18,011 nucleotides of DNA from Lachnospiraceae bacterium (GTDB lineage: Bacteria > Bacillota_A > Clostridia > Lachnospirales > Lachnospiraceae). Below, one piece after another: positions 7,054-14,881 of the stretch. The position numbers and the translations under genes were made by a program. The stretch spans positions 1 through 18,011 of the forward strand of contig VSNT01000083.1 of assembly GCA_009774465.1 (NCBI GenBank), read 5' to 3'. Below the pieces are notes generated by a model. The model was not told where the DNA came from, did not search any database, and worked only from the letters and a program-made list of their open reading frames with translations. Every line of letters starts with the position of its first letter. The first letter of the stretch is position 1.

Positions 7054-8838
7054 ATGTCTAACAGCAAAAAGAAAGACAGTTTTATATTGCAGGCGGGGAT
7101 TCTGGCTTTTGCCGGAATCATCGTCCGCATTATTGGTCTTTTGTATAATCGCCCGCTGGTTGCCATTATTGGAGATGAAGGGAACGGATATTATAACAGC
7201 GCATATTATGCCTACAGCATTATTTTACTGATATCCTCCTACAGTATTCCGTCGGCAGTTTCCAAGGTGATTGCACAGAGACTGGCAACAAAAGAATATC
7301 GAAATGCACACAGGATTTTCTGCTGTGCATTTATTTATGTGCTGGTAGTCGGTGGTATTGCCAGCTTATTTGTGTTTTTTGGAGCCGGCCTTTTAGTAAA
7401 GATGGACAGTGCGGTACTGCCTTTAAAAGTGCTTGCACCAACCATTTTTTTCAGCGGTATACTTGGGGTTTTGCGTGGGTATTTTCAGGCCCACAAAACT
7501 ATGGTGCAGACATCCGTATCTCAGATTTTAGAGCAGCTTGTAAATGCCGGCGTGAGCATTGGCATGGCCTATGTGATGGTAAATATGGTTGCAGATCAGA
7601 GCACTACCACACAGGCTTCCTTTGGAGCAGCAGGAGGTACCATTGGTACAGGGGCCGGGGTACTTGCCGGACTTTTATTTATGGTGGGGGTATATGCATT
7701 AAACAGAAAAACCATCCGCCGGAGAATTGAGCGGGATACAGGCCACATAGATGAATCCTATGGCGATATTTTTAAAATGATTTTGATGGTGGTTACGCCT
7801 TTTATCATAAGTACGGGTATTTATAATATTACAAACTTTTTGGACAATACCATTTACCAGCAGATTATGATGGGAGTCAGAAAAATTGGAGAGGCGGCGG
7901 TATCCACCGATTTAAGCGCCATTTCAAAGGGAACCAAAATTTCCAATATTCCCATTGCAATGGCATCTGCAATGGCCACAGCTTTGATACCGGGAATTTC
8001 CAGTGACTTTGCGCAGGGGTATCTGGATGGCGTGAAAAATAAGGTTGCAAAGTCAGTGAAGGTTACCATGTTGATTTCCATTCCCTGTGCAGTGGGAATT
8101 GGGGTATTGGCGAGACCTGTTATGCTGGTGATTTTTCCCCAGCCTGCATCCCTTGATATTTCTTCCATGCTGTTGTCCTGTATGGCGGTAAGCATTATTT
8201 TTTATGCACTTTCCACTTTGACACAGGCAATATTACAGTCCATTGGACGGATGAACACGCCTATTATAAATGCTACGGCAGCAGTAATAATTCATGCGGC
8301 AGTTATGATTTTGATGATGCTTTTTCTAAATGAAAAATACAGTTTGTATTATTATGTTTTTTCTACCGTACTCTATTCTTTTATTTTGTGTGTATTGAAT
8401 CAAATTGCTGTCCACCGGCATTTAAAGTACAGTCAGGAAATAGACAGAACCTTTATACGACCGCTTGTGGCATCCATCATCATGGGGGCGGCTGCATTTG
8501 GCACATATCAGGGGCTTTATTATCTGTGTAAAATCAACATAATTTCACTTGCCCTTGCAATAGCAGTGGGGATGAGTATATATTTCATTTTGATTATACG
8601 CTGGAATGCGGTTTCAGAAGAAGAGCTTCGCAGTATGCCCAAGGGATATATGCTGGTCAGCATTGCCCAGAAAACCGGTATCATGAAGAAAAAGGATTTT
8701 AGAAAATTCAAATCTTCAAAGAAAAAAACGCAAAGCAAAAAATCAGCAAATAGTAAACAAAAGACTTCAAAAAATCAAAATAAAAAAATAGAAGAATTAA
8801 TAGATGAAAATGATGATGACTATTGGCTGGATGAATAA
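7054..8838 (+). CDS. SpoVB/YtgP/MurJ-type polysaccharide flippase (MOP superfamily)
   Basis: A 594-residue protein with about fourteen membrane segments, beginning with the family-typical ILAFAGIIVRIIGLLYNRPL and GYYNSAYYAYSIIL. Members of this branch flip undecaprenyl-linked peptidoglycan or polysaccharide precursors. YtgP/MurJ acts in vegetative cells and SpoVB in cortex synthesis; I cannot tell which applies here. The last 50 residues are an unusual soluble tail: about 30 Lys/Ser/Asn/Gln-rich residues, then an acidic end (ENDDDYWLDE). ATG 7054 has only a weak, distant GGAG (7040-7043). It lies 59 bases after glgA with no terminator between, so cotranscription is likely. Confidence 0.88.
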   Translation: MSNSKKKDSFILQAGILAFAGIIVRIIGLLYNRPLVAIIGDEGNGYYNSAYYAYSIILLISSYSIPSAVSKVIAQRLATKEYRNAHRIFCCAFIYVLVVGGIASLFVFFGAGLLVKMDSAVLPLKVLAPTIFFSGILGVLRGYFQAHKTMVQTSVSQILEQLVNAGVSIGMAYVMVNMVADQSTTTQASFGAAGGTIGTGAGVLAGLLFMVGVYALNRKTIRRRIERDTGHIDESYGDIFKMILMVVTPFIISTGIYNITNFLDNTIYQQIMMGVRKIGEAAVSTDLSAISKGTKISNIPIAMASAMATALIPGISSDFAQGYLDGVKNKVAKSVKVTMLISIPCAVGIGVLARPVMLVIFPQPASLDISSMLLSCMAVSIIFYALSTLTQAILQSIGRMNTPIINATAAVIIHAAVMILMMLFLNEKYSLYYYVFSTVLYSFILCVLNQIAVHRHLKYSQEIDRTFIRPLVASIIMGAAAFGTYQGLYYLCKINIISLALAIAVGMSIYFILIIRWNAVSEEELRSMPKGYMLVSIAQKTGIMKKKDFRKFKSSKKKTQSKKSANSKQKTSKNQNKKIEELIDENDDDYWLDE

Positions 8839-8845
8839 AATGTCA

Positions 8846-8874
8846 GTATAGAATAAAACCTTCTGGAAATAATA
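8846..8874 (+). promoter_or_regulatory. Candidate forespore (sigma-F/G-type) promoter of the coat genes
   Basis: GTATA (8846-8850) is followed after 14 bases by GGAAATAATA (8865-8874). This fits the Bacillus sigma-F pattern GYATA-N15-GGNNAWAATR except for one base of spacing. No good TTGACA/TATAAT pair is seen in the 77-base gap. Farther down, CGTCGAAT (8879-8886) resembles an imperfect 0A box. Confidence 0.45.
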
Positions 8875-8915
8875 AAAACGTCGAATGTGACAATATTTTC
8901 AGGAGGTATTTTATT

Positions 8916-9101
8916 ATGGCAAATTTATCAGAGCTCGATTTACAGAATCTGCGTCATTTAATTGGCGGTTACGACGTATCACACTGCAAAATGAAAGAAT
9001 ATGCATCCAGTGCATCTGACACACAGGTAAAGCAGTTCTTTGAAAAAGGCGCTAAGTCAGCAATGGAAAACAAAACACAGTTGATGAAGTTTTTGCAGTA
9101 G
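8916..9101 (+). CDS. Small CotF-associated spore protein
   Basis: A 61-residue, mostly helical protein (begins MANLSELDLQNLRHLIGGYD). Its pattern resembles the N-terminal helical part of CotF-type spore proteins: a first helix of the SELDLQNLRHLI kind, then a central HCKMKEYASSASDTQVKQFF stretch. It is translated from an excellent AGGAGG at 8901-8906. It sits three codons before the CotF-domain gene, and together the two would make one helical-bundle unit of about 147 residues, suggesting that they assemble as partners in the spore. The assignment rests on resemblance and context; the exact role is unknown. Confidence 0.75.
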   Translation: MANLSELDLQNLRHLIGGYDVSHCKMKEYASSASDTQVKQFFEKGAKSAMENKTQLMKFLQ

Positions 9102-9113
9102 GAGGTGGAGAAG

Positions 9114-9374
9114 ATGCAGATGAATGAAAAAACAATGGTAGCAGATACACTGACAGGTATCAATGGAGAACTGGTGCGTTTCGGAGAGATGATTGCACAG
9201 ACAGAAAACAAGGAGCTTAAGCAGACTTTAAAACAGTTTAGAAACGCCTGCGAACAGTCACAGGAAGAACTGTATCAGATTGCAAGGGAAAAATCTTACT
9301 ATGTGCCTGCATCCAGGGCTACACAGGAAGAAGTGGATCATGTAAAGAGCCTGTTTACCAGCGGAACTCTTTAA
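9114..9374 (+). CDS. Spore coat protein, CotF family
   Basis: An 86-residue protein carrying the Coat_F (PF07875) signature: EKTMVADTLTGINGELVRFG, then TENKELKQTLKQFRN, QSQEELYQIA and the very typical KSYYVPASRATQEE near the end. Family members are small helical proteins of the spore. Some Bacillus relatives (the yraD/yhcQ type) are, as I recall, expressed in the forespore rather than the mother cell. Start: ATG 9114, eight bases after AGGAGG (9100-9105). That ribosome site overlaps the stop of the upstream gene, so translation is coupled. An ATG at 9120 and a GTG at 9105 are the alternatives. A terminator follows directly. Confidence 0.92.
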   Translation: MQMNEKTMVADTLTGINGELVRFGEMIAQTENKELKQTLKQFRNACEQSQEELYQIAREKSYYVPASRATQEEVDHVKSLFTSGTL

Positions 9375-9389
9375 GCAAAGCAGCAGAAA

Positions 9390-9440
9390 TAAGCTGTTAA
9401 AAAAGGCTGTCAGCGTCTGCGGCAGCCTTTTAACAGCTTA
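9390..9440. terminator. Bidirectional terminator between the coat genes and rqcH
   Basis: GGCTG (9405-9409) pairs with CAGCC (9423-9427), followed by TTTT on the plus strand and by six T's on the minus strand (9399-9404). The A/T runs pair with each other, and the outer arms TAAGCTGTT (9390-9398) and AACAGCTTA (9432-9440) extend the stem. It lies between two convergent genes, where such an element is expected. Confidence 0.85.
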
Positions 9441-9473
9441 AAATTGCAGTATCCATTGTTTAAGAAAGATGTT

Positions 9474-11231
9474 TTAGTCGGCAGCCAGGTTGATATTTGA
9501 AATATCAGAGTCAATCATCATGGAATAATTGGTATAATACACTACGAATCCCGGTTTACTGCCATTTGGCTTTTTTACGTTTTTTCTTTCAAGGTAATCA
9601 ATTTCAACTTTATCCTGTAATTTGCCTTTGGAATAATGGGCAGCCAGCCTTGCTGCTTCTTCAAAGGTGGAATCAGGAAGCTCTTTGCCATTTGTTTTTA
9701 CAATTACGTGGGAACCGGGAATTCCCTTTGCATGGAACCACCAGTCATTTCCACTGGCAAATTTAAAGGTAAGCTCATCATTTTGATAATTGTTTTTGCC
9801 CACATACATATGAAACCCATCACTGCTGATATAGTGAAAGGGCTTGCTGGTTATTTTTACTTTTTTTGAACCGCCTTTTCTGCGGATATAGCCGCTTTCA
9901 ATTAATTCTTCTTTGATCTGGATCAAATCTTCTTCGAGAAGCGCAATATCAAGGGCGGTTTGAATGGATTCCAAATGATCAATTTCCTCTTTTACTTCAA
10001 GGGTTAATGTGGAGAGAGCCTCATAGGTGCGTTTGAGTTTTCCATATTTATCAAAATATTTTTTTGCGTTTTCCGCCGGTGTTAAAAGTGGATCAAGAGG
10101 AATGGTGATCATTTCGTCAGTATAATAATTTAATGCTTCCATAGAAGCAGCGCCAGGACTTACATTGTAGCCATAGGTATTTAAAAGCTCGCCATAAATG
10201 CGATATTTGTCCTTTTTTTCCGTATCTTTCATCTGCCTGAGCTGTAACTCATATTTTTTAACATTCCGTTCAAGCGCAGTCTGCACGATTTTGCGTAAGT
10301 CCACTGATTTTTGCCGGATGCGGGATAACTGATTTTTTTCCGCATAATAGGCTTCAAGAAGCTTTGAAACAGAGGTAAATTCCCGCCGGTCAGCTTCCCT
10401 GTAAGAAAGGAGCGGGATGGAGGCATATTCTGTGGGATTTCCATTTTCATATACAATATTGGGAGAAAAGTTCCCATCTTTTACCTGTTTCATAATCTGG
10501 TCAAAGGCCTGATACAGGGCACAAAGCATAGTTTCCCCTTCGGGACTTTCTAAAAAAAAGGCAGTGGAACAGTCTCCGTCAAGGCCGCTCCTTGTGCAGA
10601 TTTCATGGGAAATAACGGGAGATAAGCCGGTATAGGAAGAATATAGCGCCTTATATATCGGCATGGCTTTACTTGTAATGCGTTTCTTAAAGTCTTCAGG
10701 GGAGAGGGTGAAAGGATCCGCTTTGTCCTGTGTCAGCGGTACAAAATAATCCCTGCCCGGGAGTACCTCCCTTACGGAACTTACCATGCCGGAAATATGC
10801 TTAATGCTGTCAATGATTATATTCTGGTCATTGACAAAAATAATATTACTGTGTTTGCCCATGATCTCTATAACAAGGCGTTTTTGACATAAATCGCCCA
10901 TTTCATCTAAATGTTCTATCTGAATGTGGAGAATCCGTTCAAGCCCGGGCTGGGTGATTTTTGTAATCCGTCCATTTTGCAGATGCTTTCTGAGCAGCAT
11001 ACAAAAGCCCGGTGCAGTCATGGGACTGGGCTTATTATTTTCCGTAAGATAAATAAGTGGAAGGGACGCAGAGGCGGAAATAAGAAGTCTCTTTTGTCCT
11101 CCATCAGCAGTTTTAATGGTGAGAAGCAGCTCATCATTTTCAGGCTGGGCAATTTTATAAATCCGCCCGCCGGTAAGTGTATCATTTAATTCCTTTGCCA
11201 TATTTGCAATTGTAATACCGTCGAATGCCAT
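9474..11231 (-). CDS. rqcH: Rqc2 homologue RqcH (NFACT protein)
   Basis: A 585-residue NFACT protein of bacterial ribosome-associated quality control. RqcH binds stalled 50S-peptidyl-tRNA complexes and recruits tRNA-Ala to add alanine tails that mark the peptide for degradation. NFACT-N begins MAFDGITIANMAKEL. A charged coiled coil spans about 290-445. NFACT-R lies at about 466-570, with NDWWFHAKGIPGSHVIV at 495-511. The family's catalytic 'DR' pair appears here as Glu98-Arg99 (QPGLERIL). The same family was earlier annotated as fibronectin-binding protein (FbpA/PavA), but no export signal is present. The start has AAGGAG eight bases upstream and its own promoter, divergent from yicC. The same neighbourhood (yloA beside yloC-remA-gmk-rpoZ) is known in Bacillus subtilis. 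Confidence 0.95.
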   Translation of the reverse strand: MAFDGITIANMAKELNDTLTGGRIYKIAQPENDELLLTIKTADGGQKRLLISASASLPLIYLTENNKPSPMTAPGFCMLLRKHLQNGRITKITQPGLERILHIQIEHLDEMGDLCQKRLVIEIMGKHSNIIFVNDQNIIIDSIKHISGMVSSVREVLPGRDYFVPLTQDKADPFTLSPEDFKKRITSKAMPIYKALYSSYTGLSPVISHEICTRSGLDGDCSTAFFLESPEGETMLCALYQAFDQIMKQVKDGNFSPNIVYENGNPTEYASIPLLSYREADRREFTSVSKLLEAYYAEKNQLSRIRQKSVDLRKIVQTALERNVKKYELQLRQMKDTEKKDKYRIYGELLNTYGYNVSPGAASMEALNYYTDEMITIPLDPLLTPAENAKKYFDKYGKLKRTYEALSTLTLEVKEEIDHLESIQTALDIALLEEDLIQIKEELIESGYIRRKGGSKKVKITSKPFHYISSDGFHMYVGKNNYQNDELTFKFASGNDWWFHAKGIPGSHVIVKTNGKELPDSTFEEAARLAAHYSKGKLQDKVEIDYLERKNVKKPNGSKPGFVVYYTNYSMMIDSDISNINLAAD

Positions 11232-11256
11232 AGTTTATACTCCTTTACTGGCTTTT

Positions 11257-11285
11257 ATTGTACATGATATGCAGATTCTTTGCAA
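11257..11285 (-). promoter_or_regulatory. Sigma-A promoter of rqcH
   Basis: On the minus strand TTGCAA (11285-11280) and TACAAT (11262-11257) are 17 bases apart, 25 bases before the rqcH start. The -35 is only four bases from the -35 of the opposing yicC promoter. Confidence 0.6.
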
Positions 11286-11289
11286 TTGC

Positions 11290-11318
11290 TTGACTACATT
11301 GTTGGATTACTTTATAAT
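11290..11318 (+). promoter_or_regulatory. Sigma-A promoter of the yicC-remA-gmk-rpoZ operon
   Basis: TTGACT (11290-11295) and TATAAT (11313-11318) are 17 bases apart, close to consensus. The leader before the yicC start is about 67 bases and contains no obvious structure. Confidence 0.8.
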
Positions 11319-11392
11319 GGATAAGAATACGCAAAGTGGGAAGATGGGGCTTTTCATTTTGTGATTATGGAAATGGAAGAAGAAGGTACGAT

Positions 11393-12271
11393 ATGATAAA
11401 AAGCATGACGGGGTTTGGCAGATGCGAAGTGCAGGAAGCCGACCGGAAAATCACAGTGGAAATGAAGTCGGTAAACCACAGATATCTGGATGTAAATATT
11501 AAGATGCCCAAAAAGCTTAATTTTTTTGAGGCGGCAATCCGGAGTGAGTTAAAGAACTATATCCAAAGGGGAAAAGTGGATATCTTTATTACTTATGAGG
11601 ACTATTCGGAATCCAATGTCTGCGTGAAATATAATAAAGAGCTGGCGGCAGAATACATGAACTATTTAAACCAGATGGCAGCAGATTTTTCCCTGGATAA
11701 TGATGTGAGGATTTCCTGTCTTTCCAGATATCCCGAGGTGCTTACAATGGAAGAGCAGACCATTGACGAAGAAAAGCTGTGGCTGCTTTTGGATAAAGCA
11801 ATCAAAGGCGCAGCGGAAGGCTTTGTGGAGACCAGAATCAAAGAAGGCGGACATTTGCGTGATGACTTGATTGAAAAGCTGGAGGGAATGCTTTCACATG
11901 TAAATTTCATTACGGAGCGTTCTCCTCAGATTATTACAGAATATAAGCAAAAGCTGGAAGAGAAAGTGAAGGATCTTCTGGCAGATCCCAAAGTTGACGA
12001 AAACAGACTCCTGATGGAGGTTACTATATTTGCAGACAGAGTTTGTGTAGATGAAGAACTGGTCCGGTTAAAGAGCCATATTGAAACCACCAGAGATACC
12101 CTAATTCAGGGAGGAAGCATTGGACGGAAACTGGATTTCATTGCACAGGAGATGAACAGAGAGGCAAACACGATTTTATCAAAATCAAGTGATCTTGAAA
12201 TTTCCAACCGGGCAATAGAATTAAAGACGGAAATTGAGAAGGTCAGAGAGCAGATTCAGAACATTGAATAA
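11393..12271 (+). CDS. yicC: YicC family endoribonuclease
   Basis: A 292-residue protein with the canonical ends of the YicC/YloC family: MIKSMTGFGR at the start and ELKTEIEKVREQIQNIE at the stop. The C-terminal DUF1732 region holds NRLLMEVTIFADRV, CVDEELVRLKSH and EMNREANTILSKS. Members studied in E. coli and Bacillus are cytoplasmic endoribonucleases acting in RNA turnover. I chose ATG 11393 because it gives the exact family N-terminus and has AAGG six bases upstream. An in-frame ATG at 11336 would add 19 unrelated residues. It is the first gene of an operon with remA, gmk and rpoZ, the same order as in Bacillus. Confidence 0.94.
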   Translation: MIKSMTGFGRCEVQEADRKITVEMKSVNHRYLDVNIKMPKKLNFFEAAIRSELKNYIQRGKVDIFITYEDYSESNVCVKYNKELAAEYMNYLNQMAADFSLDNDVRISCLSRYPEVLTMEEQTIDEEKLWLLLDKAIKGAAEGFVETRIKEGGHLRDDLIEKLEGMLSHVNFITERSPQIITEYKQKLEEKVKDLLADPKVDENRLLMEVTIFADRVCVDEELVRLKSHIETTRDTLIQGGSIGRKLDFIAQEMNREANTILSKSSDLEISNRAIELKTEIEKVREQIQNIE

Positions 12272-12294
12272 AATAATCAGGTAAGGAAATATTC

Positions 12295-12555
12295 ATGAAT
12301 AAGCTGATTCATATAGGGTTTGGCAACATAGTAAACGCCGGAAAAATCATTGCCATAGTCAGTCCTGACTCTGCACCGGTCAAACGTCTGGTACAGAAGG
12401 CAAAGGAAGCCGGAACTGCTATTGATGCAACACAGGGGAGAAAAACAAAAGCCGTGCTTGTAATGGAGAATAGTCAATTAGTGCTTTCAGCACTTTTACC
12501 GGAAACTATTTCCCAGAGAGCCCAGGCGGAAAGCAGAGATGAAAATGAAACATAA
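12295..12555 (+). CDS. remA: RemA-type DNA-binding regulator (DUF370)
   Basis: An 86-residue protein with the DUF370/RemA signature: HIGFGNIVNAGKIIAIVSPD, SAPVKRLVQKAKE, DATQGRKTKAVLV and LSALLPETISQR. In Bacillus RemA is an oligomeric DNA-binding protein that activates biofilm-matrix and osmoprotection genes. In Clostridia the target set is largely unknown. The ribosome site AAGGA lies about eight bases upstream. The gene's last 17 bases overlap gmk, so the two are translationally linked. The C-terminal tail after about residue 75 is polar and less conserved. Confidence 0.93.
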   Translation: MNKLIHIGFGNIVNAGKIIAIVSPDSAPVKRLVQKAKEAGTAIDATQGRKTKAVLVMENSQLVLSALLPETISQRAQAESRDENET

Positions 12556-13168
12556 GGGGATATTAATTGTAGTCTCAGGATTTTCAGGAGCCGGAAAAGG
12601 GACGTTAATGAAACAGTTGGTGCATACTTATGATAACTATGCTTTGTCGGTATCAATGACCACGAGAAGCCCCCGCCCCGGAGAAGAAGAAGGGAAAGAA
12701 TATTTTTTTGTAAGTAAAGAAGCTTTTGAAGAAAAAATTGCTCAGGAAGGTTTGATTGAGTATGCTTCTTACTGCGACAACTATTATGGAACACCCAGAG
12801 ATTACGTGGAAAGACAGCTTGAAAAGGGCAAAGATGTGATTCTGGAAATTGAAATACAGGGGGCGCTTAAAGTTAGGAAAAAGTTCCCTACAGCGCTTTT
12901 AATGTTTGTAATGCCGCCGGGAGCTGCAGAACTGAAAAAGCGTCTGGAAGGAAGAGGAACCGAAAGCCTTGAGATAATCAGGAAAAGATTAATGCGTGCA
13001 AAAGAGGAAGCAGAAGGCATTGAACAGTATGACTTTATAGTGATTAATGATAAACTGGAGGAATGTGTTGATAAAATGCATTCGCTGATTCAGGCGGCTC
13101 ACTTTACTCCAAACAGGAATGAGGAGTTTATCAATAATATGAGAAAAGAACTGGAAGAATTAATTTAG
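12539..13168 (+). CDS. gmk: Guanylate kinase
   Basis: Converts GMP (or dGMP) and ATP to GDP and ADP, an essential step to GTP that also governs (p)ppGpp supply. It has 209 residues, the normal length. The P-loop GFSGAGKGT is at 14-22. The GMP-binding region has SVSMTTRSPRPGEEEGKEYFFV, with EYASYCDNYYGTPR following. IEIQGALKV and the lid segment RLEGRGTES complete the fold. It starts inside remA (17-base overlap) at ATG 12539; ATG 12545 is an alternative, and neither has a strong ribosome site, which favours coupling to remA translation. Confidence 0.96.
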   Translation: MKMKHKGILIVVSGFSGAGKGTLMKQLVHTYDNYALSVSMTTRSPRPGEEEGKEYFFVSKEAFEEKIAQEGLIEYASYCDNYYGTPRDYVERQLEKGKDVILEIEIQGALKVRKKFPTALLMFVMPPGAAELKKRLEGRGTESLEIIRKRLMRAKEEAEGIEQYDFIVINDKLEECVDKMHSLIQAAHFTPNRNEEFINNMRKELEELI

Positions 13169-13194
13169 AACTTCCAATATGGAAAGGAGAAAAA

Positions 13195-13434
13195 ATGTTA
13201 CATCCATCTTATTCAGATTTAATGAAAGTAGTAAACAGCGAGGTAGAGCCAGGAGAAGCGCCTGTTGTTAACAGCAGATATTCCATTGTTATGGCAACTG
13301 CAAAAAGAGCAAGACAGATTATTTCAGGAGAAGAACCGCTGGTAAATGCAAAAGGTGCAAAACCTCTTTCCGTAGCAGTAGAGGAATTAAATCAGGGAAA
13401 GATCAAGATTTTATCTGACGAGGAAGAAGTATAA
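13195..13434 (+). CDS. rpoZ: RNA polymerase omega subunit
   Basis: A 79-residue omega subunit that aids assembly and stability of RNA polymerase by clamping beta-prime. The hallmark NSRYSIVMATAKRARQI is at about 26-42, followed by KPLSVAVEELNQGKI and an acidic end. It has an AAGGAG ribosome site and lies 26 bases after gmk with no terminator between. It seems to be the last gene of the yicC operon, since a hairpin follows. Confidence 0.94.
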   Translation: MLHPSYSDLMKVVNSEVEPGEAPVVNSRYSIVMATAKRARQIISGEEPLVNAKGAKPLSVAVEELNQGKIKILSDEEEV

Positions 13435-13462
13435 AATCTGCTGCCGGATATATAGACGAAAG

Positions 13463-13491
13463 AACGCTGTCACGCGGAGTGTGGCAGCGTT
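13463..13491 (+). terminator. Hairpin between rpoZ and rimO (weak terminator or attenuator)
   Basis: AACGCTG (13463-13469) pairs with CAGCGTT (13485-13491). A T-G pair and CAC/GTG extend this to eleven pairs around a seven-base loop. Only an interrupted T tract (TTTCCTT) follows, so some transcription probably reads through into rimO, for which I see no separate promoter. Confidence 0.55.
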
Positions 13492-13513
13492 TCCTTAAAA
13501 TAGAGGTAAAATT

Positions 13514-14881
13514 ATGAACATACTATTTGTTTCATTAGGCTGCGATAAGAACCTTGTGGATTCGGAAGTGATGCTGGGGCTGCTTGCAGAGAAAGGCTAT
13601 TGCTTTACAGATGATGAAGCCCAGGCTGATGTGGCAGTGGTTAATACCTGCTGCTTTATTAATGATGCAAAGGAAGAAAGCATTAATACCATACTTGATA
13701 TGGCAGAGCTTAAAAAAAGCGGAAAAATCAAAGCTCTGCTTGTAACCGGATGTCTTGCCCAGAGGTACAGGGAAGAAATACGCAAAGAGATTCCGGAAGT
13801 GGATGCTATTTTGGGAACTACAGCTATTTTAAGCATTACCAGGGCTCTGGATGAAGTGTTAAGCGGCAAATCCGGGAACTACATGGAAACACTGGATAAA
13901 GCTCCCACAGGTGGGATGAGACGTGTGGTTACCACAGGCGGATATTATGCGTATCTTAAGATAGCGGAAGGGTGCGATAAACATTGTACCTACTGTATCA
14001 TTCCCAAAGTGAGGGGAAATTACCGCAGTGTCCCTGTGGAAGATCTTCTCAAAGAAGCGGAGGAACTTGCAGGAAAAGGAGTAAAGGAGCTGATTCTTGT
14101 AGCACAGGAGACCACCCTTTATGGGCTGGATTTATATGGAAAGAAAACCCTTCCTTTATTGCTTGAAAAGCTGTGTAAAATTGAAGGATTTGAGTGGATA
14201 CGGATTCTGTACTGCTACCCGGAAGAAATTACGGAGGAACTGATACAGGTAATCAGAAAAGAAGATAAGATCTGCAATTATCTGGATATTCCGGTGCAGA
14301 GCGGCAGTGATGTGGTTTTAAAGCGTATGGGAAGAAGAACCGATGCAGCACAAATCAGGCGGATTGTGAGTATGCTTCGGGAACAGATTCCTGATATCTG
14401 CATCCGCACAACGCTTATTGCAGGATTTCCCGGGGAAACGGATGAGGATCATGAAACCACTTTGGCATTTGTAAATGAGATGGAGTTTGACAGGCTGGGG
14501 GTATTTACCTATTCACAGGAAGAGGATACGCCGGCAGCTCAAATGCCGGATCAGGTGGAAGAAAGCGTAAAAGAAAAACGCCGGGAAGAGATCATGGAAC
14601 TGCAGCAGGAAATTGCTTTTGAGGCAGCAGGAAAAATGATTGGAAGAAAAGTAAAGGCAATGATAGAAGGCCGCATGGAAGAGGAAAATGTATATGTGGC
14701 GCGTACCTATAAAGATGCTCCCGGAATTGATGGCTATTTGTTTATAAATTCTGAAAGACAGTTTTTAAGCGGGGATTTTGTAGAAGCAGTTATAACTGCT
14801 TCCAATGAATATGATCTGATTGGAGAAATCGCTGCCGATTCAGCGGAAATGGAGGATAAACAGAATGAATCTGCCCAATAA
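13514..14881 (+). CDS. rimO: Ribosomal protein S12 methylthiotransferase RimO
   Basis: A radical-SAM enzyme that adds a methylthio group to the conserved Asp of ribosomal protein S12, using two [4Fe-4S] clusters. It has 455 residues. The N-terminal UPF0004 cluster cysteines are Cys10 (SLGCDKNLVDSE), Cys46 (NTC) and Cys80 (TGC). The SAM cluster is CxxxCxxC at Cys154/158/161 (GCDKHCTYC). A TRAM domain fills about 375-440. GCDKNLVDSEVMLG and the conserved NYRS region separate RimO from the tRNA enzyme MiaB. The end of the gene overlaps pgsA by 17 bases. Confidence 0.95.
   Translation: MNILFVSLGCDKNLVDSEVMLGLLAEKGYCFTDDEAQADVAVVNTCCFINDAKEESINTILDMAELKKSGKIKALLVTGCLAQRYREEIRKEIPEVDAILGTTAILSITRALDEVLSGKSGNYMETLDKAPTGGMRRVVTTGGYYAYLKIAEGCDKHCTYCIIPKVRGNYRSVPVEDLLKEAEELAGKGVKELILVAQETTLYGLDLYGKKTLPLLLEKLCKIEGFEWIRILYCYPEEITEELIQVIRKEDKICNYLDIPVQSGSDVVLKRMGRRTDAAQIRRIVSMLREQIPDICIRTTLIAGFPGETDEDHETTLAFVNEMEFDRLGVFTYSQEEDTPAAQMPDQVEESVKEKRREEIMELQQEIAFEAAGKMIGRKVKAMIEGRMEEENVYVARTYKDAPGIDGYLFINSERQFLSGDFVEAVITASNEYDLIGEIAADSAEMEDKQNESAQ

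Noticed and set aside
10911..11189. 92-codon plus-strand frame within rqcH
   Set aside because: It is antisense to the conserved NFACT-N coding region and has no independent signals.
11336..11392. Longer start for yicC
   Set aside because: The added residues are unrelated to the family, while ATG 11393 gives the canonical MIKSMTGFGR opening.
14820..14864. Longer start for pgsA
   Set aside because: It would overlap rimO by 62 bases and add a non-family N-terminus; ATG 14865 has GGAGGA well placed.
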